A stretch of DNA of 64,000 bases from Clostridiaceae bacterium. GTDB lineage: Bacteria > Bacillota > Clostridia > Oscillospirales > Acutalibacteraceae. This document shows, one piece after another, positions 40,027-48,381 of this stretch. Made by a program: the position numbers and the translations under genes. Each line of letters opens with the position of its first letter. The stretch's first letter is position 1. Under the pieces are notes generated by a model. The model saw nothing but the letters and a program-made list of their open reading frames with translations. It was not told the DNA's origin and searched no databases. The DNA lies in assembly GCA_021769555.1 (NCBI GenBank), contig JAETSR010000006.1, positions 1 to 64,000 of the forward strand. Direction: 5' to 3'.

Positions 40027-42732
40027 CTATTCTTCGCTATTATCCGGCTGGTCAGGCTTCTGCATATTGCGCTCAAGCCACTGGGTGTATGTCATGAGCA
40101 CCTGGCGGGGCTTTGAGCCCTCGTGGGGGCCCACAATGCCCAGCTGCTCCATCTCGTCTATGAGCCGCCCGGCCCGGGCGTAGCCAAGGCGCAGCCGCCG
40201 CTGCAAGAGCGAGGTGCTGGCCTGACCGGCCTCTACGACCACCTTTATGGCCTCGTCCATCATGGGGTCGGCGTCGCCGGTGCGCTCGCCTGAATCGTCC
40301 TTCTGGTCTCCGGTGCTGGCGGCGTTGCGCTCTATTTCTTCGATAACATCATTATCGTAGTCCATCTGCTTGGTCTTCTTTACGAACTCGACTATGGAAG
40401 AAATTTCCTCGTCGCTCACAAAGCAGCCCTGGACACGCACGGGCTTATTACTGCCCACCGGGGCAAAGAGCATGTCCCCCTGTCCCAGGAGCTTGTCGGC
40501 GCCCACGGTGTCTATAATGGTGCGGGAGTCCACCGCCGTTGAGACGGTGAGGGCAATCCTACTTGGGATATTGGCTTTGATAAGGCCGGTGACAACGTCC
40601 ACCGAGGGGCGCTGGGTGGCCACAACCAGGTGCATACCGGCGGCCCGGGCCAGCTGGGCAAGGCGGCATATGGAGTCCTCAACCTCTTTGGGGGTGGCCA
40701 TCATCAGGTCGGCGAGCTCGTCGATAATTATTACTATCTGGGGCATGGCGGGCATGGGCTGGCCGTTCTCGTCCTCGTAGTTCTGGGCCTCGGCGAGGTT
40801 ATTATAGCCCTGGAGGTTGCGGACGTTGTTCTCTGAGAATATCTTATAGCGCTTCATCATCTCATTCACAGCCCAGCCCAGGGCTCCCGCGGCCTTATGT
40901 GGGTCGGTGACAACGGGCACCAGCATATGGGGCAGGCCGTTATAGCCTGTGAGCTCCACGGCCTTGGGGTCTATCATTAGGAATCGGACCTCGTCGGGGC
41001 TGGCCTTATAGAGCATACTGATTATCATGGAGTTGGTGCAGACGGATTTACCGGAGCCGGTGGTGCCGGCTATGAGTATATGGGGCATCCGGGCAAGGTC
41101 GGCTACTACCGGCTGTCCGGCTATGTCTCTCCCCAGGGCCACGGAGAGCTTGCTCTTTGAGGTCTGGAAGGCGTTTGACTGTATCAGGTCCCGCATACGC
41201 ACGGAGCTTCTGGCGCGGTTGGGTACCTCTATGCCCACCGCCGCCTTACCGGGTATCGGGGCCTCTATCCTCACGCCTGTGGCCGCAAGGTTCAGGGCGA
41301 GGTCGTCGGCAAGGGAGGTTATCTTGCTTATCTTCACGCCTGCCGCCGGCTGTATCTCATATCTTGTGACAGAGGGGCCCCGGCAGATGTCCATTATCTT
41401 GGTGCTGACCCCAAAGCTGTTGAGGGTGTCCACAAGTATCTTGCCGTTGGTCTGAAGCTCCTCGGTCTCCTTGGCCCTGTCAACCTGGGGGCTCATCGCA
41501 AGCATGGTGACCGGCGGGAAGCAGTATGTCCCCGGGGTCTGCATCTGGTCCAGGGCCTGATATAGGGCGTTCTCCTGGGGAGTGGCCTGCCTTGGCTCCG
41601 GTTCCTGCATTCTCGGCTTCGGCATGGGTATTTCAGGCTCGGGCTCAGGCTCCTTATCCTGCTCGGGAGCTCTTTCCTCAGGCTTTGGGGGCTCATTCTC
41701 AATCTTCTCAGGGGCCGGTACCGGGTCGGGTTCGGCTGTGGGCATCGGCGGGTTCGGGGAGAACACCGGATTGGCCGGGAGCTCGTCCTCGGACTTTTCG
41801 GGCGGCTCCTGCTCAGGCTCCGGCTGCAGCTCCGGGCGGGGGGCCTCTATGCCGAAGACCCTCTCAAGCTTATCCAGCTTATCGCTTCTCCCTGGCTTCT
41901 TCCTTGGTTCAACCGGCGGGAACAGCGCCGATGGCTTGCTGCTCAAAGGCCCTGAGGGAAGGCTGGGTTCCAGGGGCACGTCGATTGCCGAGCGCTGCTC
42001 CCAGTCCTCCTGAAGTATAACCCGCTCCTCCTCCCGGCGCTGGCGGGCGGTCTGTATGCCCTCGTTCACTGCCTCTACAGGCTTCTTGATGGTACGGAAC
42101 AGGCCAATCAATGTGGTGCCGGTGAGAATCATCACGCTGACAAATAGTAACAGCAGTATGATTATCTTGGCCCCGGTTTTTCCCGCCGCGCTTATGAGCA
42201 GCTGGCCCAGAAGACCGCCCAGTACGCCGCCGCCCACCCCGGCGTTGGTACGGTACAGCGCGGTTATGTAGTCGAAGACCGAGAGGCCGTCGGATATCTT
42301 TGCCCCGCCGAAGATGAAGCCTGTGGCACAGAACAGAAGTATCACCACTGCCGTCAGCCAGACCTTCCCGCTTATTGAGCCCATCGGCCGGTCGAGAGTG
42401 GTTATTACTGCCACATATATCATCAGCACCGGCCAGAGCATGGCCCAGCCTCCGAAAAGGCCCAGGATGGCGTTATGGGCCCATTTCCACAGGCTGTCCC
42501 CCTCGAATATCGTCAGGCACCCGAAAAAGATGGCGCACGCAAAGAGCACCACTGCCCGCACCTGGTTGCGCTGGCGTATCTCCTCGGCGGTTGGCTTCGG
42601 CGGGGCATGTCTCTTTGCCACGGGCTTCTTATTTTTCGCGGCCCCGCTCTGGGTGGTCCTTGCGGGCGCGCGCTTCTTGGTAGTGCGATTAGCCGGGGTG
42701 CTCCCGGCTGACGGCTTCTTCTGTTCAGCCAA
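40027..42732 (-). CDS. ftsK: FtsK/SpoIIIE DNA translocase
   Basis: A 901-residue DNA pump. The N-terminal part has about four membrane helices (residues 50-190). A long Pro/Glu-rich linker follows (about 230-400), then the RecA-like motor with Walker A GTTGSGKS and the conserved GVEVPN and QRPSVDVVTG stretches. A C-terminal winged-helix gamma domain (last 75 residues, LLQRRLRLGYARAGRLIDEME) reads DNA polarity. It moves chromosomes into the forespore or through the septum. The listed start is a TTG with GGAGG eight bases ahead. A TTG eight codons upstream (42756) is possible but has no such site. Neighbours tepA and uppP fit its usual context. Confidence 0.93.
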   Translation of the reverse strand: MAEQKKPSAGSTPANRTTKKRAPARTTQSGAAKNKKPVAKRHAPPKPTAEEIRQRNQVRAVVLFACAIFFGCLTIFEGDSLWKWAHNAILGLFGGWAMLWPVLMIYVAVITTLDRPMGSISGKVWLTAVVILLFCATGFIFGGAKISDGLSVFDYITALYRTNAGVGGGVLGGLLGQLLISAAGKTGAKIIILLLLFVSVMILTGTTLIGLFRTIKKPVEAVNEGIQTARQRREEERVILQEDWEQRSAIDVPLEPSLPSGPLSSKPSALFPPVEPRKKPGRSDKLDKLERVFGIEAPRPELQPEPEQEPPEKSEDELPANPVFSPNPPMPTAEPDPVPAPEKIENEPPKPEERAPEQDKEPEPEPEIPMPKPRMQEPEPRQATPQENALYQALDQMQTPGTYCFPPVTMLAMSPQVDRAKETEELQTNGKILVDTLNSFGVSTKIMDICRGPSVTRYEIQPAAGVKISKITSLADDLALNLAATGVRIEAPIPGKAAVGIEVPNRARSSVRMRDLIQSNAFQTSKSKLSVALGRDIAGQPVVADLARMPHILIAGTTGSGKSVCTNSMIISMLYKASPDEVRFLMIDPKAVELTGYNGLPHMLVPVVTDPHKAAGALGWAVNEMMKRYKIFSENNVRNLQGYNNLAEAQNYEDENGQPMPAMPQIVIIIDELADLMMATPKEVEDSICRLAQLARAAGMHLVVATQRPSVDVVTGLIKANIPSRIALTVSTAVDSRTIIDTVGADKLLGQGDMLFAPVGSNKPVRVQGCFVSDEEISSIVEFVKKTKQMDYDNDVIEEIERNAASTGDQKDDSGERTGDADPMMDEAIKVVVEAGQASTSLLQRRLRLGYARAGRLIDEMEQLGIVGPHEGSKPRQVLMTYTQWLERNMQKPDQPDNSEE

Positions 42733-42785
42733 GTTTTCTTCCTCCCTGTCCCTCAATTTTTACGTCTTAAAATCTTTATTGAACT

Positions 42786-43727
42786 CTAAAGGGGCCTGCC
42801 TGTGAACAGGTTCTTCCCAATGCTCATCTCGTAAACGGCAATGCCCGTCACTGCCAGCCCGGCAATAAGCGTGTATATGGCGAATATGCTGAGCTTATTG
42901 GTGGTGACTATCCATTTGAGCAGCTTTATTGCCAAGAAGCCCACTACGGCGGCTGTTATAACACCCACTATCAGCGTCGCCGTGCCGATGGCCTCCCCCT
43001 CTGAACCCGCGTCCTTTATGGACAGCAGGGCCGCTGCCGCTATGGAGGGTATTCCCAGCACGAAGGAGTAGTCAAGGGCCGTCTGCTGGTCTATGCCCCG
43101 CATGAGCCCCACGGACATGGTGGAACCGGAGCGGGAGAGCCCCGGGAACACTGCCGCCAGGCACTGGGTAACGCCGGTTATTACAGCGTCGGCCGCCGTA
43201 TACTGGGTCCGTCCGGCCTTTGCGCCCCTGGCCCAGTGCTTTCCGGGGGCGAGGGCGGCGGCTGTGCGCCGGTTCGCCCATATGCCCAGAAACAGCATAA
43301 GGCTTGTAGCCAGGAGCGCCAAGCCCTCCACCAATATGCTGCTGTCTGAGGCAAGCTGCTCCGAGAGGTCCTTTATCTTCATATCCGTGCCGGGGATGGG
43401 CAGGAAAAGCAGGAACAGGGGCAGAAGGCCTATTATCAGCATGAATATCAGCCGCCGGTCTTCGTTCATGGCATTCCACTTAAAGCGGCCCCTGCACAGG
43501 TCGGCGATAAGCAGTCCGAACTCTTTTAACAGGCGCCAGATAAGCTTTCTGTATACGAACACCACGGCTATCAGCGTGCCCAGATGGAGCATAACGTCAA
43601 ATAAAATTCCCGGCAGCTCTATGCCGAAGATATGCTGGGATATGGACAGATGGCCGGAGCTTGATACCGGCAGAAATTCCGTTGCGCCCTGGATGACGCC
43701 CTGGATTATCGCGTCTAAAATTGTCAT
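42786..43727 (-). CDS. uppP: Undecaprenyl-diphosphatase
   Basis: A 313-residue membrane enzyme of the UppP/BacA family that recycles undecaprenyl pyrophosphate to the monophosphate carrier for wall synthesis. The two signature regions are clear: QGATEFLPVSSSGHL near residues 14-28, and FPGLSRSGSTMS near 191-202. It is some 35-40 residues longer than typical members, mainly through extra sequence between helices around residues 130-175. It lies between tepA and ftsK on the same strand with gaps of about 50 bases, and overproduction of this family gives bacitracin tolerance. Confidence 0.95.
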   Translation of the reverse strand: MTILDAIIQGVIQGATEFLPVSSSGHLSISQHIFGIELPGILFDVMLHLGTLIAVVFVYRKLIWRLLKEFGLLIADLCRGRFKWNAMNEDRRLIFMLIIGLLPLFLLFLPIPGTDMKIKDLSEQLASDSSILVEGLALLATSLMLFLGIWANRRTAAALAPGKHWARGAKAGRTQYTAADAVITGVTQCLAAVFPGLSRSGSTMSVGLMRGIDQQTALDYSFVLGIPSIAAAALLSIKDAGSEGEAIGTATLIVGVITAAVVGFLAIKLLKWIVTTNKLSIFAIYTLIAGLAVTGIAVYEMSIGKNLFTGRPL

Positions 43728-43742
43728 AAGCTCTCCTTATGT

Positions 43743-43776
43743 AAGGCGGCCGCTCCACAAAAATGCGGGCCGCCTT
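43743..43776. other. Hairpin between tepA and uppP
   Basis: AAGGCGGCC (43743-43751) pairs perfectly with GGCCGCCTT (43768-43776). It has no T tract on the minus strand, so it is more likely an attenuating or RNA-stabilising hairpin than a full terminator. Confidence 0.4.
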
Positions 43777-43779
43777 TAC

Positions 43780-44556
43780 TTATTCTGATTTTTTCTTTGG
43801 CCGGCCGGGGCCTCGTTTCTTTTTGCCCTTTTCTATCATTGAATTCAGGCAGTCCATGGCGTCCGAGAGGGAGCCGAGGGAGTCTATAAGACCCTCCTCA
43901 ACGGCGTCCGGGCCGTCGAGAACCGTGCCCACGTCCATCACCAGCTCCTGGGTGTTCATGGAGAGGGTGGTGAAGCGCTCCTTTGTGATGTTTGAGTTCT
44001 GGGTTACAAAGTTTGTAATGCGGTCCTGCATGCGCCGGAAGTACTCAAGGGTCTGGGGTATGCCCAGCACAAGGCCGTTCATGCGCACCGGGTGGATGGT
44101 CATTGAAGCGGACTCGGCTATAAACGAGCGCTTCGCCGCCACTGCCAGCGGCACCCCGATGGAGTGCCCCCCGCCCAACACCAGGGATACTGTTGGCTTC
44201 TTCATGCCCGCCACAAGCTCCGCAAGGGCAAGCCCGGCCTCAACGTCGCCGCCCACGGTGTTCAGCAGCATTAAAAGGCCGTCTATCTCCGGGTCCTCCT
44301 CAACGGCCACTATCTGGGGTATCACATGCTCATACTTTGTGGTCTTGTTCTGGGAGGGGGAGATATAGTGGCCCTCTATCTGGCCGATAATGGTGAGGCA
44401 GTGGATGGTGTGGCCGTTATTGTGGGTAACAACGGAGCCGCTCTCGTTTATCTGCTTCTGCTGGTCGCACCAGCCCTCCTGCTCGGGGGCCTCCATGCCC
44501 TCGTCGGAGTTCTTCGCGGACTTTATCTGTTCCTTCTTAGATACAGCTTTTTTCAT
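43780..44556 (-). CDS. tepA: ClpP-like translocation-enhancing protein
   Basis: A 258-residue ClpP-superfamily protein of the TepA/YmfB type. The core (about residues 55-225) has the [12 protein letters not shown] segment and the serine-type [11 protein letters not shown] motif. The C terminus is a basic RGPGRPKKK tail resembling an AT-hook. I chose the ATG at 44556, with AAAGGAGAG ahead; the longer frame has no ribosome site. In Bacillus, tepA lies beside spoIIIE and has been linked to protein export and forespore functions. Here it lies just upstream of uppP and ftsK. Confidence 0.85.
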   Translation of the reverse strand: MKKAVSKKEQIKSAKNSDEGMEAPEQEGWCDQQKQINESGSVVTHNNGHTIHCLTIIGQIEGHYISPSQNKTTKYEHVIPQIVAVEEDPEIDGLLMLLNTVGGDVEAGLALAELVAGMKKPTVSLVLGGGHSIGVPLAVAAKRSFIAESASMTIHPVRMNGLVLGIPQTLEYFRRMQDRITNFVTQNSNITKERFTTLSMNTQELVMDVGTVLDGPDAVEEGLIDSLGSLSDAMDCLNSMIEKGKKKRGPGRPKKKSE

Positions 44557-44712
44557 AGCACAGCACTCTCCTTTACTGAGAGAGTCTGCCCTGTTTGCCG
44601 TCACGTTATGTATTATAGCACTTTTTTTCCAGTTGGGCAAGCCTGAGAGCAGAGGAAAAGCGCATTAAAAATACATAAAATTATAATTGAAAAGAATTTG
44701 TAAGAAAAATGA

Positions 44713-44726
44713 GGGGCCGAAGCCCC
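44713..44726 (-). terminator. Terminator of the spoIIIA operon
   Basis: On the minus strand, GGGGC-TTCG-GCCCC followed by TCATTTTTC, eight bases after the spoIIIAH stop. The tetraloop and T run are typical. Confidence 0.8.
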
Positions 44727-44733
44727 CCATCCG

Positions 44734-45306
44734 TCATTTTCCGCCGCCGATGATGGTTATCTTATCCGCGGTGAGCCCGGTCTGCTCCATAACCGCCTCC
44801 TGGATAATGAGCATGTCTGTGTCCTTCAGCTCCCCTGAGACCAGGACGCTGCACTGCTCCGGGGCTATGTACGCCACGCACTCCTCAAAGCCCTTGGCCT
44901 TCAGCACGCCCTCTACGTTCGTCTCCTTCAGAATGCTCTGGGCCATGGCCGAGGCCTCCTCTACCGCCGCTTTCTTGGCGTCGCTGTCCGCGTCCACGTC
45001 CTCAAGCACCTTGTCCAGAAGCTCCAGGGCCTCGTCTCTTGAGGACTGGCGGTCCATGCGCGCCTGGGCGAAGCTGTCGGTCTTGGTGTTCGCCTGCTCG
45101 GAGCCTGTGAGGTCGTCGGTGACCGTTTCAACATAGGCGTTGTTCACCAGCTGGGCAGCGCCGAGCTGGCTGCTGGTGCTGCTGCCGCTGTCGCCGACCG
45201 GCAGCTTGCCTGTTCCCGCGAACTGCCAGTTAAGGTACACTGCCGCGCCCAGCGCAAGCACCAGGGACGCCAATACCAGCTGTTTTCTTCCTAGCTTCTT
45301 CATCAT
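44734..45306 (-). CDS. spoIIIAH: Stage III sporulation protein AH
   Basis: A 190-residue mother-cell membrane protein with one N-terminal helix (about 8-24), a low-complexity linker, a helical region rich in Glu/Asp/Arg (about 60-110), and the conserved C-terminal ring-building domain with SILKETNVEGVLKAKGFEE and VSGELKDTDMLIIQEA. In the family this domain binds SpoIIQ across the intermembrane space, forming the feeding-tube channel to the forespore. I chose the ATG at 45306 after AAGGTGG; a GTG four codons upstream lies inside that ribosome site. It is the last gene of the spoIIIA operon. Confidence 0.93.
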   Translation of the reverse strand: MMKKLGRKQLVLASLVLALGAAVYLNWQFAGTGKLPVGDSGSSTSSQLGAAQLVNNAYVETVTDDLTGSEQANTKTDSFAQARMDRQSSRDEALELLDKVLEDVDADSDAKKAAVEEASAMAQSILKETNVEGVLKAKGFEECVAYIAPEQCSVLVSGELKDTDMLIIQEAVMEQTGLTADKITIIGGGK

Positions 45307-45348
45307 TGAATGACCCACCTTTTTGCTTTAAATTATAGCTTGGCTTGC

Positions 45349-45897
45349 TTACCTGCCCTCCACCACGCATATGCGCCCGGCGCTCACCCCCAGCACAGCC
45401 CGGGCGGTGTTCACCAGCTTCTCCCGAAAGGCAGGGTCCCCCGCCCCCCGGCTGACTATCACCACCCCCAGCACCCGGGGCTGACTTTGGCGAAGTGAAA
45501 GGCCGTGCTCCGAACCGCTGCTGTCCTTCAGGACAACGTAGGAGCTCTCGCCCTCCGCGGAGCCTTCGCCGGAGGACTCTCTGCGGTCCTGGGCGTATAC
45601 CCCTGCTCCGGAGTCCTCGAGGGTTATCATCACCTGAGGGTTCTGGTCGCCGGTGACTGCCCGGACTATCCTCGCAAGGTCCTCCTCCAGCTCCCGGCGG
45701 TACTGGGCCTCGGTGAGCTCCGTACCCTCTGGGGCCGCGGATGAGCCGGGCTCCCGGCCCGGTGAAAGGGTGGACAGCCAGATGAGCGCTATCCCCGCCA
45801 TGCCCAGGATAAGGGCTATCCGCGTGAGCTTTTGGTCCTTCGAGGCCTTTTGAAGCCAGCCCCTAAGCTTTGAAAGCCCCAGCTTATCAAGCTCCAT
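45349..45897 (-). CDS. spoIIIAG: Stage III sporulation protein AG
   Basis: A 182-residue membrane protein with one helix (about 25-42) and a C-terminal ring-forming domain. The conserved ELEEDLARIVRAVTGDQNPQ-type stretch and the closing GVVIVSRGAGDPAFREKL and VLGVSAGRICVVEG fit SpoIIIAG. In Bacillus it forms a large 30-fold ring in the channel between mother cell and forespore. The start, with GGAGGTG seven bases ahead, lies inside the end of spoIIIAF (11-base overlap). Confidence 0.93.
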   Translation of the reverse strand: MELDKLGLSKLRGWLQKASKDQKLTRIALILGMAGIALIWLSTLSPGREPGSSAAPEGTELTEAQYRRELEEDLARIVRAVTGDQNPQVMITLEDSGAGVYAQDRRESSGEGSAEGESSYVVLKDSSGSEHGLSLRQSQPRVLGVVIVSRGAGDPAFREKLVNTARAVLGVSAGRICVVEGR

Positions 45898-46351
45898 CCA
45901 CGGTCACCTCCAGGGGCACATCCTCGAGAGCGCCTGAGAGCACCGCCCGGGCCCGTCTGGCCTCGCTCTCGAAGGCAAAGGTCAGGCTGGCCTTTGTACA
46001 TGATATGCTGCCGTCCTCCGTTATATGGATATCCGCGCGTATTTTTTTTGCCTCAATCCCGGCGGCGGCTAAAAGGCCGCTTATATAGTCCTCCATATCC
46101 TTCCTTGCGGCTTCGGCATACTGGTCCTCCATGTACTCATTAAGCTCCCGGTTCTGCCCTGCTTTTTCATGGTCTATCTGCCAGTCCCAGTCCGCGGACA
46201 TTGCGCTCGCGCACAGCGAGGCTATTAGCGCAAGGGCTGTGAGGCCCCTTACAAAGCCCAGCATTTTGTCCTTTGGGCAGAGCTTTGAAAGGAGCTCCGA
46301 GGCGATGAGCACGCCGCATACAGCTCCGGCCGACTGTAAAGCTTCGGTCAT
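45887..46351 (-). CDS. spoIIIAF: Stage III sporulation protein AF
   Basis: A 154-residue protein with two N-terminal membrane helices (about residues 6-22 and 34-52) and a C-terminal soluble domain with the pattern of SpoIIIAF, including CPKDKMLGFVRGLTALALI and IHITEDGSISCTKA. It belongs to the channel complex made in the mother cell. It sits between spoIIIAE (24-base gap) and spoIIIAG (overlap). Confidence 0.92.
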   Translation of the reverse strand: MTEALQSAGAVCGVLIASELLSKLCPKDKMLGFVRGLTALALIASLCASAMSADWDWQIDHEKAGQNRELNEYMEDQYAEAARKDMEDYISGLLAAAGIEAKKIRADIHITEDGSISCTKASLTFAFESEARRARAVLSGALEDVPLEVTVDGA

Positions 46352-46375
46352 TATACAGGCACCTCCCTTTTGTTG

Positions 46376-47482
46376 TCATCCTCCGGCCAGGAGCACCGCC
46401 GCCGCGCTTGCCACGCATACCACGCAAATGCTGCCCTGCAGCGCCAGCACCATCTTTGCCGCCGACGCCGCCGAGTTCATAAGCCCGCTTATCTCTTTGG
46501 CCCCGAACAGGTCTCCCAGCCCCTTGCCCGCCATGCACACCCCCGCCCATAGGGCGCACTCGGCCATGGCGGGGGCGAAGATACACAGGGCCGCCAGCAT
46601 TCCGAAGGCTCCCGCCCCGGACTTAACTATATGCACGCTGTTCTGTATTGCCGTCACCGCGTCCCCAAGGGCCCCGCCCACTATGGGCAGGCCGGTTGAA
46701 AGCGCCAGCTTTGCGGCCTTGCCTGTGGCGGCGTCCACCTGGGCGTTTACGGCGGTCTGCACGGAGAGTATGGCCGCGAATATAGTGACCAGGGTAGTCA
46801 GGGCCCACTTTCCCAGGCGGTACAAGGTATCCGCCAGCCCGCCCAGCTCCGTCCCCGAGACCGCCCCTGCTATGGAGAGGCCCAGGTATATTTGCAGCAT
46901 AGGCAAGAACACCCCGGTCGAGAGGACGGGTATCGCCGTGCCAGCCAGCATGGTGAGGAAGCTGTAGCCGCTGCCTGTGGCAAGGTTTCCCCCAGCCGTC
47001 AGCAGGCCCGCGTATACAGGCACCGCCGCCGTCAGGAAAGCCGACGCTGCTCCCGAGACCCGGCGGCAGGTCGTGAGTATCCCCAAAAGCGGCGCGGAAA
47101 GTATCAGCCCGCATGCCGCAGCGCCCACCAGCGTGGATATGCTGTCACCGTCCCCAAGCCCTGTGGAGAGCCTGCACAGGAGCACTATCCCCAATATAGC
47201 CGCCAGAGCTTTTATTGGGGCCGAGAGCTTGTCTCTTAGAAGTGAGGATATCATCTCGAATATCCCCTCTCCCGAAAGCCCGCCGGTCACGTCGGCGCCG
47301 TCCACCCCTAAATCTCCAAGAAGCTTTTTTGTGTCATCGTCCAGGCTGTCAAAAAGCCCGGGGGCTCCGCTCTTTTCATACAGCTCATCGGCCTGGGCTG
47401 AGGCGGCAGGTGTATACAGAACAGCCGAAGCAATAAATATTATTATGATTATAATTGACTTCCCCACTTTTTTGACGCTCAT
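46376..47482 (-). CDS. spoIIIAE: Stage III sporulation protein AE
   Basis: A 368-residue polytopic membrane protein with a signal-like first helix (about 8-27) and about seven more helices from residue 85 on. It matches SpoIIIAE, the largest membrane component of the SpoIIIA channel, in length and in features such as GLPIVGGALGDAVTAIQNSV and CLAG-free glycine-rich helices near the end. It starts within the stop of spoIIIAD (ATGA). Confidence 0.93.
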   Translation of the reverse strand: MSVKKVGKSIIIIIIFIASAVLYTPAASAQADELYEKSGAPGLFDSLDDDTKKLLGDLGVDGADVTGGLSGEGIFEMISSLLRDKLSAPIKALAAILGIVLLCRLSTGLGDGDSISTLVGAAACGLILSAPLLGILTTCRRVSGAASAFLTAAVPVYAGLLTAGGNLATGSGYSFLTMLAGTAIPVLSTGVFLPMLQIYLGLSIAGAVSGTELGGLADTLYRLGKWALTTLVTIFAAILSVQTAVNAQVDAATGKAAKLALSTGLPIVGGALGDAVTAIQNSVHIVKSGAGAFGMLAALCIFAPAMAECALWAGVCMAGKGLGDLFGAKEISGLMNSAASAAKMVLALQGSICVVCVASAAAVLLAGG

Positions 47483-47691
47483 ATGCTCATGATATCTCCC
47501 AGAAATTCAAACAGCCTTGACAGCAGGGGCATTGCCGCGCCCAGCACGGCTATTTTTGCCGCCAGCTCCACCCCATAGCCAAGGGCGCTCTCGCCCGCGT
47601 CCTTACACAGGCGCGAGGCCAGCTGGCCCACCACCGTCAGGCCCACGGCCTTGAGCATAACTGTCATGCAAAGCTCGAACAGGCCGCTCAT
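47479..47691 (-). CDS. spoIIIAD: Stage III sporulation protein AD, half-length
   Basis: A 70-residue protein that matches only the C-terminal half of SpoIIIAD (usually about 130 residues): KAVGLTVVGQLASRLCKDAGE and ALGYGVELAAKIAVLGAAMP line up with the AQLTKDAGQ and KIELAGKI region of Bacillus SpoIIIAD. The N-terminal half, which in Bacillus resembles SpoIIIAC, is missing. The start overlaps the spoIIIAC stop (ATGA), so there is no room for it. The short form may work together with SpoIIIAC as a split version. I see no frameshift. Confidence 0.85.
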   Translation of the reverse strand: MSGLFELCMTVMLKAVGLTVVGQLASRLCKDAGESALGYGVELAAKIAVLGAAMPLLSRLFEFLGDIMSI

Positions 47692-47882
47692 AGCTGAAAG
47701 GTGGTCTTAATGGCCTCGAACAGGGCGTCTATCTCGTTTATTATCATCATCAGCACCACGATAAGCCCCGCCAGCGTTGTCATCAGCGCCTGCTCCTCCC
47801 TGCCCGAGCGGATGAGCAGCTGGTTTAGAACTGCCACTATTATCCCGATGGCGGCTATCTTGAAGATAAGCTCCACTTCCAT
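47688..47882 (-). CDS. spoIIIAC: Stage III sporulation protein AC
   Basis: A 64-residue membrane protein with two helices, close to SpoIIIAC of Bacillus (68 residues). The shared pattern includes IFKIAAIGIIVAVLNQLL, a central Gly-Arg-Glu-Glu turn and INEIDALFEAIKTTF. GGGAGG precedes the ATG at a slightly long spacing. It overlaps spoIIIAD by four bases. Confidence 0.92.
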   Translation of the reverse strand: MEVELIFKIAAIGIIVAVLNQLLIRSGREEQALMTTLAGLIVVLMMIINEIDALFEAIKTTFQL

Positions 47883-47904
47883 TGCTTTTTCGGCCTCCCG
47901 TGTC

Positions 47905-48381
47905 TTAAATTAGCAGCACCCAGGCTCCCAGCCCCAGCAGCGCCCCCAGCCCCGGATATAAGCGGGAGCGCTCTTTATATTCCCCCCGGGCCTCGGAGAG
48001 GAGCTGGCGGGTCCGGGCGGCACAGAGCTCCAGGTGGTCCTGCTGTCCCTGCGCGCCGCTGGCTCCAAGGCCCGCCGTAAAGTCCCTCATAAGCTCCCGG
48101 TCCTTATCATTTCGCAAAAGCCCTGCCCCGGCCCTGTACAGCGCTCCGCAGGGGTCTAAGGAAAAATCCGGCTGCCTGACGGCCCCTTTGCAGAATGGGC
48201 CGTCCCCGGCCCTTATCAGCTCAGCCAGAGGGCGCGCGGAGTAGGCTATCCCGGCGCCAAGCCATTGTATCAGCACCTCAAGCTGGGATAAATACGCCAC
48301 TCTCTGGCTGAGCTCCCGCGTGCGGCCAAGGCCCCATATGAGCCCTGCCAGCACCAGTAAAACTGAACCCGCCAGCTTCAT
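47905..48381 (-). CDS. spoIIIAB: Stage III sporulation protein AB
   Basis: A 158-residue protein with an N-terminal helix (residues 3-19) and a C-terminal helix (about 140-157) bracketing a helical soluble domain related to GspF/type II secretion platforms, as in SpoIIIAB. It keeps the RTRELSQRVAYLSQLEVLIQWL and LGRGLG-like central glycine regions of the family. The ATG at 48381 overlaps the spoIIIAA stop (TGATG); a longer upstream frame is rejected because it runs through spoIIIAA. Confidence 0.9.
   Translation of the reverse strand: MKLAGSVLLVLAGLIWGLGRTRELSQRVAYLSQLEVLIQWLGAGIAYSARPLAELIRAGDGPFCKGAVRQPDFSLDPCGALYRAGAGLLRNDKDRELMRDFTAGLGASGAQGQQDHLELCAARTRQLLSEARGEYKERSRLYPGLGALLGLGAWVLLI

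Noticed and set aside
41582-42013. Gly/Ser-rich frames opposite the FtsK linker
   Set aside because: They are antisense reflections of the Pro/Glu-rich linker codons in ftsK.
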